This document shows positions 17,731 through 26,688 of a stretch of 64,000 nt of DNA, in pieces. Numbering within the stretch: the first letter of the stretch is position 1; each line of letters starts with the position of its first letter. This DNA comes from Sphingopyxis sp. MWB1 (GTDB lineage: Bacteria > Pseudomonadota > Alphaproteobacteria > Sphingomonadales > Sphingomonadaceae). Below the pieces are notes generated by a model that worked only from the letters and a program-made list of their open reading frames with translations, did no database searches and was not told the DNA's origin. Made by a program: the position numbers and the translations under genes. Where the stretch lies: the NCBI RefSeq assembly GCF_000763945.1, contig NZ_JQFJ01000002.1, forward strand, positions 2,478,168-2,542,167. Reading direction: 5' to 3'.

Positions 17731-19161
17731 TTAGCCCATTAATTCGCGCACATCGGTCAGCCTGCCGGTGACCGCAGCGGCGGCGGCCATCGCGGGGCTG
17801 ACGAGATGGGTGCGGCTGCCCGGGCCCTGGCGGCCGACGAAATTGCGGTTGCTGGTCGAAGCGCAGCGTTCGCCCGCGGGAACCTTGTCGGGGTTCATCG
17901 CGAGGCAGGCCGAACAGCCGGGCTCGCGCCATTCAAGGCCTGCCTCGATAAAGATGCGGTCGAGCCCTTCGGCTTCGGCCTGTGCTTTCACCAGCCCCGA
18001 TCCGGGGACGACGATGGCCCATTTGACATTATCGGCCTTTTTGCGGCCTTTGATGACGGCGGCGGCGGCGCGCATATCCTCGATGCGGCTGTTGGTGCAG
18101 CTGCCGATGAAGATATTTTCGACCGCGACATCCTGCATCCGCGTGCCGGGTTCCAGCCCCATATAGGCCAGGCTCTTGGCGGCGGCGGCCTGTTTCGACG
18201 GGTCGGCAAAGCTCGCGGGATCGGGGACGGTGCCGGTGATCGGCACGACATCCTCGGGGCTGGTGCCCCAAGTGACGCTGGGCGCGATATCGGCGGCGTC
18301 GATGACGACGACCTTGTCATAGGTTGCGCCCGGATCGGTCGCGAGGCTGCGCCAATAAGCCACCGCATCGTCCCAGTCGGCGCCCTTGGGCGCATAGGGA
18401 CGGCCCTTGAGATAAGCGAAGGTCACATCGTCGGGCGCGATCAGCCCGGCGCGCGCGCCGCCCTCGATCGCCATATTGCTGATCGTCAGACGCCCTTCGA
18501 CGCTGAGCGCGCGGATCGCGCTGCCCGTATATTCGATGACATGGCCGGTGCCGCCCGCCGCGCCGATGGTGCCGGTAATGTGAAGGATGATATCCTTGGC
18601 GCTGACGCCGGGTCCGACTTCGCCCTCGACGCGCACTTCCATCGTCTTTGCGGGCTGGAGCAGCAAGGTTTGCGTCGCGAGCACATGTTCGACCTCGCTG
18701 GTGCCAATGCCGAAGGCGAGCGCGCCAATGCCGCCGTGGCAGGCGGTGTGGCTGTCGCCGCAGACGATGGTGGTGCCGGGCAGCGAAAATCCCTGTTCGG
18801 GCCCGACGACATGGACGATGCCCTGTTCGGGCGCGACCGCGTCGATATAGCGGATGCCATATTCGGGGGCGTTTTTCTCGAGCGCGGCAAGCTGCGCGGC
18901 GCTTTCGGCATCGGCAATGGGCAGGCGGTTGCCCTGTGCATCCTTGCGCGCCGTCGTCGGCACATTGTGATCGGGCACCGCAAGCGTCAGATCGGGGCGG
19001 CGCACCGTGCGGCCCGCCGCACGAAGCCCGGCGAAGGCCTGCGGGCTGGTGACTTCATGGACAAGATGCCGGTCGATGAAGATCAGGCAGGTTCCGTCGG
19101 GGCGCCGTTCGACAACATGCGCGTCCCAGATTTTCTCATAAAGGGTGCGAGGCCGGGTCAT
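17731..19161 (-). CDS. leuC: 3-isopropylmalate dehydratase large subunit
   Basis: A 476-residue aconitase-family subunit. The [4Fe-4S] cluster cysteines are in FIGSCTNSR and in [14 protein letters not shown]. Other family motifs are [38 protein letters not shown] and [24 protein letters not shown]. Start chosen at the ATG before [14 protein letters not shown]; a GTG three codons upstream is possible. A stem-loop lies about 80-115 bp upstream. It partners LeuD in leucine biosynthesis. Confidence 0.95.
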   Translation of the reverse strand: MTRPRTLYEKIWDAHVVERRPDGTCLIFIDRHLVHEVTSPQAFAGLRAAGRTVRRPDLTLAVPDHNVPTTARKDAQGNRLPIADAESAAQLAALEKNAPEYGIRYIDAVAPEQGIVHVVGPEQGFSLPGTTIVCGDSHTACHGGIGALAFGIGTSEVEHVLATQTLLLQPAKTMEVRVEGEVGPGVSAKDIILHITGTIGAAGGTGHVIEYTGSAIRALSVEGRLTISNMAIEGGARAGLIAPDDVTFAYLKGRPYAPKGADWDDAVAYWRSLATDPGATYDKVVVIDAADIAPSVTWGTSPEDVVPITGTVPDPASFADPSKQAAAAKSLAYMGLEPGTRMQDVAVENIFIGSCTNSRIEDMRAAAAVIKGRKKADNVKWAIVVPGSGLVKAQAEAEGLDRIFIEAGLEWREPGCSACLAMNPDKVPAGERCASTSNRNFVGRQGPGSRTHLVSPAMAAAAAVTGRLTDVRELMG

Positions 19162-19488
19162 GCGGATCACTTAGCCCCCCCACCTCACTTTGCAAGCCAG
19201 TGGCGTTCGAAAACGCAATTATCGGTCGTGATAATATATGAAGGGGACGAAAGCCTTGCTTTCGCCCCCATTCATTTTGCGGGCGCTGAAAAGGGCTTTG
19301 AGGAGAGCCGAATGCTTGCAGTTGCGGCGCGTGGATGGAGAGTTATCGGCCGTGGGCAACCGGTCTTGTGCATTTATCCGCTCATGCTTTCCTTTCGTCG
19401 CAAAGCGCGCGCACCGGCTCGTCCGCAGGCAACTTAGCCGCAGGGCGCTCGTTTTCCTGCCTGCGACCGGAAGGATAGGAGACAGGCA
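19162..19488. other. Intergenic region upstream of leuC
   Basis: This 327-bp stretch separates leuC (minus) from a small plus-strand gene and should hold both promoters. I see no convincing gene; a 94-codon plus-strand frame beginning at the hairpin ATG looks spurious. The main feature is the stem-loop listed separately at 19238-19275. Confidence 0.6.
19238..19275. repeat. Imperfect stem-loop upstream of leuC
   Basis: CGAAAGC-CTT-GCTTTCG forms the apical stem, extended by GGG/CCC and by outer ATGAA/TTCAT arms with small bulges. It is about 80-115 bp upstream of leuC on the antisense side, where a leader or attenuator might lie, but neither a leucine-rich leader peptide nor a T-run was found. 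Confidence 0.4.
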
Positions 19489-19725
19489 ATGGAAACAGCG
19501 CAGCCCGCTGGCACGGTGAAACATTGTTATGCGCTGCGCTATCAAGAAGATGGTGTCGGCCAAGCCAAGCGCGTGGAATTTGACGCCGCCAATCCCGCTT
19601 ACGCGCTTTCTATTGCGGCGGGCGAAGCCCGCGGCCGCTGGGCAGAGCTCAGCCGGGCGGGCACGCCGCTGTGTCATCTGGGATCGGCGCGTTCGGGTGA
19701 GGATTATCTCTGGATTATTCAATGA
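19489..19725 (+). CDS. Small hypothetical protein
   Basis: Seventy-eight residues (METAQPAGTVKHCYALRYQE...), preceded by AGGATAGGAGACAGGCA with a usable GGAG. Composition is that of a soluble folded protein; two cysteines, no signal or membrane segment. No family is recognised. It lies 31 bp upstream of another small gene on the same strand and may be co-transcribed with it. Confidence 0.55.
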   Translation: METAQPAGTVKHCYALRYQEDGVGQAKRVEFDAANPAYALSIAAGEARGRWAELSRAGTPLCHLGSARSGEDYLWIIQ

Positions 19726-19756
19726 AGGGCCATGTGCCCTGTTGGAAAGGATCGTT

Positions 19757-20038
19757 ATGACAGCCAGTAAAGCATCGCCCCTGTGGCGCTCGATCAAATT
19801 CATCGGCGGCGCGGCCGCTGTCTGGGGCATGGGCCGTGCCCTGCTGGGGCGCAGCGCGCCCAGCAAGGCGGAAAAACACGCCGCAGCCTTTTGCGATCAT
19901 GAAACCGATTCGGAAAATATCAGCCAGACGCGCTCGGCCGGACCCGATGCAATGCGCGATCCGGTGCAGCGCCCGTGGGAACGGGTCGATCAGGCGGTTG
20001 ATGAAAGCTTTCCGGCGAGCGATCCGCCCGCTTATTGA
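19757..20038 (+). CDS. Small hypothetical protein with C-terminal SFPASDPP motif
   Basis: Ninety-three residues. The N-terminal third contains a weak hydrophobic stretch (IKFIGGAAAVWGMGRALLG), the middle is polar, and the C-terminus ends VDESFPASDPPAY. This ESFPASDPP tail recurs at the ends of unrelated short proteins in many bacteria and may be a linear recognition motif; its role is not known to me. The start at 19757 is set by GGAAAGGA. It is convergent with the glutathione transferase gene. Confidence 0.65.
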   Translation: MTASKASPLWRSIKFIGGAAAVWGMGRALLGRSAPSKAEKHAAAFCDHETDSENISQTRSAGPDAMRDPVQRPWERVDQAVDESFPASDPPAY

Positions 20039-20051
20039 TCAGGCTGCTTCA

Positions 20052-20732
20052 TCAACTCATGCGATAGTCGGCCGTGATGACGCCCGCGGCCTGCAATTCG
20101 GCCTCATGGGCCTCTTCCCGCCAGCTTTCGGCGAGAGCCTGGCTTTCCCAATTCTGCATCGCGGGGTGTGCAAGCATGTGATCGACCCAGAGCTGCCCCT
20201 TTCCGACATCGAGGCCATAGGTGCGGATGCGATAAGCGACGGGCGCGAAAAAGGCATCGGCGGCGGAAAATTCGCTGCCTGCAAGCCAGGGGCCGCCGAA
20301 GCGTGCCAGCCCTTCCTCGAACAATTCGCGGAGGCGCAGGACGTTGGTGCGTAGCGCATCGGACATGGGCTTTGGCGTGACGCGGACGCCGATATTCATC
20401 GTGCAATCATTGCGCAGCGCGCTGAAACCGCTGTGCATTTCGCACACCGCGCATTGCGCCCAGGCGCGGGCGTCGGGGTCGGCGGGCCAAACACCCTCAT
20501 GCCGGTCGGCGAGATAGAGGGTGATGCCGAGCGAATCATAGATGGTCCGCCCCTCATGAAGCAGCGCGGGGACCTGGCCGGTGGGCGAGAAGCTGCGGAA
20601 ATCCTCATAATTGACCGGGCGGGTGAAGGGTTCGATCCGGTCTTCGAAGTCCAGGCCCAGCGCCTTCATCAATATCCAGGGGCGCAGCGACCAGCTGGAA
20701 TAATTGCGGTTGGCGGTGATCAGTTCATACAT
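20052..20732 (-). CDS. Glutathione S-transferase family protein
   Basis: A 226-residue protein with a thioredoxin-like N-terminal domain (ANRNYSSWSLRPWILMKALG, then TGQVPALLHEGRTIYDSLGI, which contains the cis-Pro of the glutathione site) and an all-helical C-terminal domain. Likely a cytosolic conjugating or peroxide-reducing enzyme; the substrate is unknown. The start at 20732 follows AGGAG. Its start overlaps the end of the epimerase gene by 13 bp, so the two form a coupled pair. Confidence 0.87.
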   Translation of the reverse strand: MYELITANRNYSSWSLRPWILMKALGLDFEDRIEPFTRPVNYEDFRSFSPTGQVPALLHEGRTIYDSLGITLYLADRHEGVWPADPDARAWAQCAVCEMHSGFSALRNDCTMNIGVRVTPKPMSDALRTNVLRLRELFEEGLARFGGPWLAGSEFSAADAFFAPVAYRIRTYGLDVGKGQLWVDHMLAHPAMQNWESQALAESWREEAHEAELQAAGVITADYRMS

Positions 20733-21697
20733 GAAGCGCGCTCCTGACGGACGATGGGGGAAGTATAGGCGGGGTCGTGGGCGAAAGGCAGTGGTGCGTT
20801 CTTTTCCAGCGCGTCGAGCACCGCGGCAAAATCGGTGCGGGCGCGCCAGCCCAGCCGCGCTTCGGCATGCGAGGGGTCGTAAACGCGGTTGATCCGGTCG
20901 GGCAGAACCCAACCGCGCGCAGCGTAAAGAGCGGCAGCCTTGGGGAAGCGGCGCTCGATCAGCGCGCGGGCATCGCGGGCCAGTTCGGCGGCGTCATCGC
21001 GCGTGAAGGGAGGCGGGGCGGAGAGGATGAAGCTGTCGCAGCCGATGGCGGGCGCCTGCTCCAGCGCCGCGATATGGGCGGCGGCGGCATCCTCGACGGT
21101 CAGGCGCCGGTGAAGCAGTTCATTGGCCTTGAGATTGAGGCCATGGGGCGCGGTCAGCGTGTCGTCCTCTTCGGGAAAGAAGCGGCCGGTACGCAGGATC
21201 AGCGTCGCCAGCCCCTGTTCGCGGTGAACGAGGCGGCAAAGCTGTTCGGCGGCGAGCTTGGTAATGCCATAGATATTGCGGGGTTCGAGCGGACCGAAAT
21301 TTTCGTCCATCCACCAGGCGCCCGCCTCGCCCGCGCCCGCGCGCACATCGGCGCGGATCATGAGCGAGGTGGTCGAGGTGAAGAGGAAGCGGTCATTGCC
21401 TGCCGCCACGGCGGCTTCGAGCAGATTGAGCGTGCCGGTGACATTGACGTCGACAAAGGCCTGGCGCGGATAGCGGGCGATGTCGGGTTTGTGGAGCGCG
21501 CCGCTGTGGATGATCGCTTCGATGCCATGGTCCGCCATGGTGCGATCGACCAGCGCGCGGTCGGCGACGCTGCCGACGATCTGTGTGTCGGGGCCGGGGG
21601 CGACGTCCAGCCCGGTAACCTCATGCCCCGCCGCGCGCAGCATCGGCGCGAGATAGCGCCCCAGCCACCCCGAGGATCCGGTGAGCAGGACGCGCAT
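20720..21697 (-). CDS. NAD-dependent epimerase/dehydratase (extended SDR)
   Basis: A 325-residue extended short-chain dehydrogenase/reductase. It starts directly with the nucleotide-binding motif VLLTGSSGWLGRYL and carries the active-site YGITK (Tyr-x3-Lys) preceded by TSTTSLM. These enzymes act on NDP-sugars or related substrates; the actual one is unclear. AAGGAG precedes the start at 21697, and longer frames add an unrelated tail. Confidence 0.85.
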   Translation of the reverse strand: MRVLLTGSSGWLGRYLAPMLRAAGHEVTGLDVAPGPDTQIVGSVADRALVDRTMADHGIEAIIHSGALHKPDIARYPRQAFVDVNVTGTLNLLEAAVAAGNDRFLFTSTTSLMIRADVRAGAGEAGAWWMDENFGPLEPRNIYGITKLAAEQLCRLVHREQGLATLILRTGRFFPEEDDTLTAPHGLNLKANELLHRRLTVEDAAAAHIAALEQAPAIGCDSFILSAPPPFTRDDAAELARDARALIERRFPKAAALYAARGWVLPDRINRVYDPSHAEARLGWRARTDFAAVLDALEKNAPLPFAHDPAYTSPIVRQERASCMN

Positions 21698-21776
21698 GAA
21701 CAGTCTCCTTCTGGCTGGCGCGCTGCCTATACAGGGGGGAGCCGGGCCGGAGCAAGCGGGGCCGCGCGGGATGCGC

Positions 21777-23069
21777 TCAGCGGGTTTCAGGTTGCGGCGG
21801 GGGCGCCGCCGAAACCGGGGTGGGGGGCGCCTCGGGGACGACCGGCGGAAGTTCGCTGAGGTCGAGCCAGGCTGTATCGGCACGGCGATGATAGCTGTCG
21901 ATAACGGCAAAGGGGATGCGGAAAGGAAAGCCCCAGTCGCTGTTCCACAGGGCAACCACGCCCGTTTTGGTCGCGGGTTCAAAGATCATCGTTGCGCGAT
22001 ACCCCGACACTGCGCCCGAATGGCCTTCGAGCCAATGGCCATGGTAGGAGAAGCGCCGCCAGCCGAGCCCGTAGGTGGCTTCGCCAATCGTGCGCCGGAT
22101 ATCGCCGCCATAGGGGCGCGGGGTGACGACGCGCGCGCGGTGCGCGGTTTCCAATGCAGCCGGCGAAAATATGTCCGGACGTTCGCCCATCATCGCGCGC
22201 ATCCAGGTCGCGAAATCGACGATATCGCTGTTGACGCCCGCAGCGGCGGGAACGCGCCAATAGGCTTCTTTCAAGGGGTTGCGGTCGCGTCGGGCGTGGG
22301 GCTGCGCCCAATCGCGAGCGCCCACCAGCCGGTCCTTGCCATAGCCGGCGCTGATCATGCCGAGGGGGCGAAAAAAGCGATCCTCGACCAGATCGGCAAA
22401 GGGGCGGTTGGCGGCGGCGGCCACTATCTCGCTCGCCGCATCGAATGCGACATTCTGATAGGTGTGGCAGGTGGCGGGCTCACATTGGAGGGGCGCCGCG
22501 ACAAGCTGGCTGCGCAGCGCGACCGGGTTTTGCCCTTCCTCCAGCTTTTCATCATAGGCATTTTTCGTCAGCCCCGTCTGCTGGGCGAGCAATTGTCCGA
22601 CGGTGACGCGATTTTCTGCGCCATGCGGGAGGCGCAAGGAGGTCTGCCAGTCGGCCAGCGGGCGATTGAGGTCGAGGGCGCCATCCTGCGCGAGCGCGGC
22701 GGCCATGGCCCCGGCGGCGGTCTTGGAAACCGAGGCCCAGCGGAAAAGGGTATGCGGCGTGACGGGGGCGCCGCTCGCGCGGTCGGCGACGCCATAGGTG
22801 CGCACGAAACGCAGCTCGCCATCCTCGACCACCGCCACAGCCAGCCCGGCCATTTCGGGGCGCGCGGCAATATCGGTCAACTGCCGGTCGAGCGCGCGAT
22901 AGTCGATGCGCCCTTTCCATTCGTCGGGGGTGTCGGGCAGATTTTCCGGTGCGCGCAGCGGAATGGGCACGCTCGCCAGCGGCTGGCTGCCCCCGAAAGC
23001 ATGAATGCCGAACCAGCCGGCGCCCAGCAGCGCGGTTATCGCAAGAAGGATTGTGACAATGCGCTGCAT
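21777..23069 (-). CDS. Membrane-anchored serine hydrolase, class C beta-lactamase/DD-peptidase fold
   Basis: A 430-residue protein with an uncleaved-looking N-terminal signal anchor (IVTILLAITALLGAGWFGI) and a penicillin-binding-like domain. The catalytic SxxK is ASVSKTAAG, the YxN is YQNVAF, and the third motif is HSGAVSG in place of KTG. This combination is typical of the esterase/DD-peptidase branch (EstB, Pab87-like) rather than true AmpC. A proline-rich tail closes the protein. It should face the periplasm; substrate unknown. Confidence 0.83.
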   Translation of the reverse strand: MQRIVTILLAITALLGAGWFGIHAFGGSQPLASVPIPLRAPENLPDTPDEWKGRIDYRALDRQLTDIAARPEMAGLAVAVVEDGELRFVRTYGVADRASGAPVTPHTLFRWASVSKTAAGAMAAALAQDGALDLNRPLADWQTSLRLPHGAENRVTVGQLLAQQTGLTKNAYDEKLEEGQNPVALRSQLVAAPLQCEPATCHTYQNVAFDAASEIVAAAANRPFADLVEDRFFRPLGMISAGYGKDRLVGARDWAQPHARRDRNPLKEAYWRVPAAAGVNSDIVDFATWMRAMMGERPDIFSPAALETAHRARVVTPRPYGGDIRRTIGEATYGLGWRRFSYHGHWLEGHSGAVSGYRATMIFEPATKTGVVALWNSDWGFPFRIPFAVIDSYHRRADTAWLDLSELPPVVPEAPPTPVSAAPPPQPETR

Positions 23070-23140
23070 GTTTTTCGATTATGAAGGCGACCTTGTGAGG
23101 CCGCCCTCTTAGCCGCCGCATCGCAGCGCGTCACCCCCGA

Positions 23141-23605
23141 TCAGGCGGCGAGCCAATCCCAGCCGCGCGCGGTGCCGATGCCATAGGCGGCGGCGAAAAA
23201 GAGCACGATGAGCGAGGAGATAATCGCAAAGGCGTGGCTGTAATGCGGACGCCAGAGATTGACCGGCACAAAGACAAGGCCGCGGAACAGGAAGATGGCG
23301 GTGATGATCACCAGTCCGGGGCGCAGCAAGGGCAGGCGGGGCAGCCATCCTGCGCCCGAAAAGGCATAGGCGGCCCAGAGGAACAGCATGGCGGCGATGC
23401 CCAGCGTAATCAGCGCGGGATAGCGTTCGCCGCGCGCCGCCGCCGCTGCCATATCCTCGCCCGCGCCGAAAAAGCGATACCAGGCGGGGCCGCCGATGAT
23501 GATGGCGATATGCGCGAGGGCAGCGATCACCGCCAGACAGCCGGCGGCGATCAGCCATGGCGTCCCCGGATGGGCCGCCAGATCAGGCGCAACCAGATCA
23601 GGCAA
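23141..23605 (-). CDS. Four-span integral membrane protein, unknown function
   Basis: About 154 residues with four predicted membrane helices and no recognised domain. The start is uncertain: a TTG at 23605 overlaps the end of scoB by eight bases and begins [13 protein letters not shown] after the start. An ATG at 23686 would overlap scoB by 89 bp and add an unlikely polar tail. Position suggests translation coupled to the CoA-transferase genes, but no functional link is evident. Confidence 0.6.
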   Translation of the reverse strand: MPDLVAPDLAAHPGTPWLIAAGCLAVIAALAHIAIIIGGPAWYRFFGAGEDMAAAAARGERYPALITLGIAAMLFLWAAYAFSGAGWLPRLPLLRPGLVIITAIFLFRGLVFVPVNLWRPHYSHAFAIISSLIVLFFAAAYGIGTARGWDWLAA

Positions 23606-24233
23606 TATAATGAGCGGTTGTCTTTTCGGCGACTTCCTCGGCGGTGACGCCGGGGGCCAGTTCGACGAGTTTGAACGGGCTGTCATGATCGTCGCGCTTG
23701 AATACGGCGAGATCGGTGATGATCATGTCGACGACATTTTTGCCCGTGAGGGGCAGGCTGCAGGCCGGGATGAATTTGGGGTCACCATTTTTGGAGACAT
23801 GCTCCATCACAACGATGATCTTCTTGACCCCGGCGACGAGGTCCATCGCGCCGCCCATGCCCTTGATCATTTTGCCCGGGATCATCCAGTTGGCGATGTC
23901 GCCGCCTTCGCTGACTTCCATCGCGCCGAGCACGGTGAGGTCGATATGCCCGCCGCGGATCATCGCGAAACTGTCGGCCGAGCTGAAATAGACCGATTGC
24001 GGCAATTCGCTGATCGTCTGTTTGCCCGCGTTGATCAGATCGGGATCTTCCTCCCCCGCATAGGGGAAGGGCCCGATGCCGAGCATCCCGTTTTCGGACT
24101 GGAGGGTTACCTCCATTCCGGCCGGAATATGGTTGGCGACCAGCGTCGGAATGCCAATGCCGAGATTGACATAATATCCGTCCTGTAACTCCCGTGCAGC
24201 GCGGGCGGCCATATCGTCACGAGTCCAGCTCAT
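23598..24233 (-). CDS. scoB: 3-oxoacid CoA-transferase subunit B
   Basis: A 211-residue beta subunit of the SCOT family, which moves CoA from succinyl-CoA to acetoacetate or a related 3-oxoacid. The catalytic glutamate is in [43 protein letters not shown] and GAMDLVAG are family signatures. Its ATG overlaps the scoA stop by one base (TAATG). A divergent LysR gene probably controls the pair. Acetoacetate is the usual substrate, but 3-oxoadipate is a possible alternative. Confidence 0.92.
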   Translation of the reverse strand: MSWTRDDMAARAARELQDGYYVNLGIGIPTLVANHIPAGMEVTLQSENGMLGIGPFPYAGEEDPDLINAGKQTISELPQSVYFSSADSFAMIRGGHIDLTVLGAMEVSEGGDIANWMIPGKMIKGMGGAMDLVAGVKKIIVVMEHVSKNGDPKFIPACSLPLTGKNVVDMIITDLAVFKRDDHDSPFKLVELAPGVTAEEVAEKTTAHYIA

Positions 24234-24943
24234 TATGCGCTCTCCCTTTCGCGGACGGTTCGAAATTCGATTTTCTTGTCATAGGGGGCGCCGACGATCA
24301 TGCGCTTTACATAGATGCCGGGCAGGTGGATGCAGTCGGGATCGAGCGTGCCGGTGGGCACGATTTCCTCGACTTCGGCGACGCAGATTTTCGCGGCGGT
24401 CGCCATCGGCAGATTGAAGTTGCGCGCGGTCTTGCGGAAAATGAGATTGCCGCTTTCGTCGGCCTTCCACCCTTTGATGATCGCAAGATCGGCGAAGATG
24501 CCGCGTTCGAGGATATAATCCTGTCCGTCGAAATTCTTCACTTCCTTGCCCTCGGCAACCAGCGTGCCGACGCCGGTTTTGGTGTAGAAGCCGGGGATGC
24601 CCGCGCCGCCGGCGCGGCAGCGTTCGGCGAGCGTGCCCTGCGGGCAAAATTCGACCTCCAGCTCGCCCGCCAGATATTGGCGTTCAAATTCCTTGTTTTC
24701 GCCGACATAGGAAGAGATCATCTTCTTGACCTGCCGCGTGCGGAGCAGCTTGCCCAGCCCTTCGCCGTCGATGCCCGCATTGTTGCTGGCGATGGTCAGA
24801 TCCTTCACCCCGGCATCGCGGATTGCGTCGATCAGCCGTTCGGGAATGCCGCACAGGCCAAAACCGCCCGCGCAAATATGCATGCCGTCGAACAGCAGCC
24901 CGTCGAGCGCGGCGGCGGCATCGGCATATTGTTTGTTCGCCAT
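24233..24943 (-). CDS. scoA: 3-oxoacid CoA-transferase subunit A
   Basis: A 236-residue alpha subunit. [21 protein letters not shown] includes the CoA-binding glycine-rich turn, followed by [38 protein letters not shown] and [23 protein letters not shown], all typical of SCOT alpha subunits. It is the first gene of the pair, 91 bp from a divergent LysR gene. Confidence 0.92.
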   Translation of the reverse strand: MANKQYADAAAALDGLLFDGMHICAGGFGLCGIPERLIDAIRDAGVKDLTIASNNAGIDGEGLGKLLRTRQVKKMISSYVGENKEFERQYLAGELEVEFCPQGTLAERCRAGGAGIPGFYTKTGVGTLVAEGKEVKNFDGQDYILERGIFADLAIIKGWKADESGNLIFRKTARNFNLPMATAAKICVAEVEEIVPTGTLDPDCIHLPGIYVKRMIVGAPYDKKIEFRTVRERESA

Positions 24944-25000
24944 GAAAAGGCCTCCTCAACTGATGTTTGCGGACCACTGTGGCCGATCTCAATCATCAAT

Positions 25001-25021
25001 TCTAATTATAGTAATTTTAGA
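25001..25021. promoter_or_regulatory. LysR-type operator between scoA and the LysR gene
   Basis: A perfect TCTAA-N11-TTAGA inverted repeat fits the T-N11-A LysR box. It is in a locally AT-rich stretch within the 91-bp divergent intergenic region, 13 bp upstream of the regulator's start codon and about 58 bp upstream of scoA. Confidence 0.6.
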
Positions 25022-25034
25022 TTATCCATAAGAT

Positions 25035-25931
25035 ATGTCGATCAATCGTATCTCCATCTATCATCTCGAAACATTGCTGTGGATTGACAGGCTGGGCACT
25101 TTTTCTGCCGCCGCCGAACGGCTCAACACGACGCAGCCCGCGGTTTCGGCGCGGATGCGCGAGCTGGAGCAGCGGCTGGGGACCAGCCTGTTCCGGCGCG
25201 AGGGGCGCAGCATGGCGCTGACCCCGGCGGCGCGCAAACTGGTGCGCGACTGCGACCCGCTGCTGCGCGACCTGCAATCGGCCTTGCTGGGAAGCGGCGG
25301 TTTTTCCGAATCGAGCGGTGTCGTGCGGATCGGCGCGGGCGAGATTGTGGCGGCAAGCTGCCTGCCACGCTTCCTTGCCGAGCTGAAGGCCGACATGCCG
25401 GGGGTGGGGCTGGAGATTGAAATCGACCTGACCGCCAATTTGATCCAGCAGCTTTTGACCGCGCGCACCGATCTGGCCTTTGCCGCGGGGCCGATCGCGC
25501 ACCCGGCGCTCAAGACGCGTTCGATCGGCAGTGTCGCCCTGCTATGGCTCGCCAGTCCGGCGCTGGCGGCAGGTTTTGGAAGCGGGAAGGGCGAGGTGCC
25601 GCTTCCCGTCTGGTCGCTTGCCAGTCACTCGCCGATCCATGGCCGGATGCGTGAAGCGATTGCCGCGGCGCGGATTGCGCCACGGACGCTCAACCTGTGC
25701 AACAATGCGCGGATGATGATCGACATTGCGCGCGCGGGCGGCGGGGTCGGCATTTTCCCGGAGCCGATGGTGCGCGAGCAACTGGCCGAGGGGAGCCTGG
25801 TTGAACTCGCGGGGTTGCCCGCGCTTGACCCGGTGGAATTTCACATCGCCATGCGCGTCGCCGACAGCGAGCCGGTGCTCGACCGCATTTTCGAACGCGC
25901 CGCGCGGCTGCACCTGGACATGCTGGCGTGA
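25035..25931 (+). CDS. LysR-family transcriptional regulator
   Basis: A 298-residue regulator. The N-terminal winged helix-turn-helix is FSAAAERLNTTQPAVSARMRELEQRLGTSLFRR (residues 23-55, usual position), followed by a periplasmic-binding-protein-like effector domain. It is divergent from scoAB with a matching T-N11-A box between them, so scoAB control in response to an organic-acid or CoA-related effector is the simplest reading; the effector is unknown. Confidence 0.88.
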   Translation: MSINRISIYHLETLLWIDRLGTFSAAAERLNTTQPAVSARMRELEQRLGTSLFRREGRSMALTPAARKLVRDCDPLLRDLQSALLGSGGFSESSGVVRIGAGEIVAASCLPRFLAELKADMPGVGLEIEIDLTANLIQQLLTARTDLAFAAGPIAHPALKTRSIGSVALLWLASPALAAGFGSGKGEVPLPVWSLASHSPIHGRMREAIAAARIAPRTLNLCNNARMMIDIARAGGGVGIFPEPMVREQLAEGSLVELAGLPALDPVEFHIAMRVADSEPVLDRIFERAARLHLDMLA

Positions 25932-25964
25932 GGCGGGGGCGCCATATTGGCACCGTGGGCCCGG

Positions 25965-26624
25965 TCAGGGAAGCGGCATATCCAGCGCGGCGGAGAGATC
26001 AGCGAGCGCCTGTTCGCCGCTGGTCACCTTGATCGCGTGCATGCCAAGCTGGGCGGCGGGTTTGCAGTTGATGCCGAGGTCGTCGAGATAAATGCATTGG
26101 CTGGGCGGGACGTTCAGCCTGTCGCACATCATCTGGTAGATGCGCGGGTCGGGCTTTCGCACGCCGACCTTGCTCGATTCGATGACCGCGTCGAAGCGCG
26201 CGAGAATGGCAGCGATTTCGGCGGCGGCCGCTTCGCTGCGCGCCATGCCTGCGCCCTTGCCGCTGGGGACATTATTGGTGATGCAGGCGATGGTGAAGCC
26301 GCGCGCCTTGAGCGTATCGAGCGCGGCGACCATGGCGGGCCGCACCGCCCCGGCAAGGACGGCGAGCACGGCTTCGCCCTCCAGATCATGGCCCATGGCG
26401 CGGGCTTCTTCGGCAAAGAGGCGGTCAAAGGCGGAGGCGTCGATTTCGGCGCGTTCGAACCTGGCCCAAGCATTGCTGTCCGGATTGGCGGCGTTGACGC
26501 GCCGGATGAAGTCGCGCGGCAGGCCCCGTTCTTCCTCCAGCCGGTTGAAGGCCTCAAAAGGCGAGGCGGTGATGACGCCGCCAAAGTCGAAAATCACGGT
26601 CGAGAAAGGTGCGGATGAAGACAT
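25965..26624 (-). CDS. HAD-superfamily hydrolase (YihX/epoxide-hydrolase N-terminal type)
   Basis: A 219-residue HAD-IA protein. Motif I is VIFDFGGVIT, with a glycine at the second acidic position as in several YihX-like members; motif II is CITNN, motif III the lysine in GVRKPDPRIY, and motif IV LDDLGIN. Likely a phosphatase on a small metabolite. The start at 26624 is where homology begins; the frame extends upstream without supporting features. It is downstream of the SMP-30 gene on the same strand. Confidence 0.83.
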   Translation of the reverse strand: MSSSAPFSTVIFDFGGVITASPFEAFNRLEEERGLPRDFIRRVNAANPDSNAWARFERAEIDASAFDRLFAEEARAMGHDLEGEAVLAVLAGAVRPAMVAALDTLKARGFTIACITNNVPSGKGAGMARSEAAAAEIAAILARFDAVIESSKVGVRKPDPRIYQMMCDRLNVPPSQCIYLDDLGINCKPAAQLGMHAIKVTSGEQALADLSAALDMPLP

Positions 26625-26688
26625 GCCCCCGCCATGCCGCGCGAGGGCGGGGGAAGGCAAGTCTCTTTTTGCTACTGATTGACGATCC

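Noticed and set aside
17806..19437. A 543-codon plus-strand frame across leuC
   Set aside because: Antisense to leuC, with the Gly/Ala/Asp-rich low-complexity make-up of a shadow frame.
19238..19519. A 94-codon plus-strand frame upstream of the small hypothetical gene
   Set aside because: It starts inside the stem-loop, has no ribosome site and a basic shadow-like composition, and overlaps the better-supported gene at 19489.
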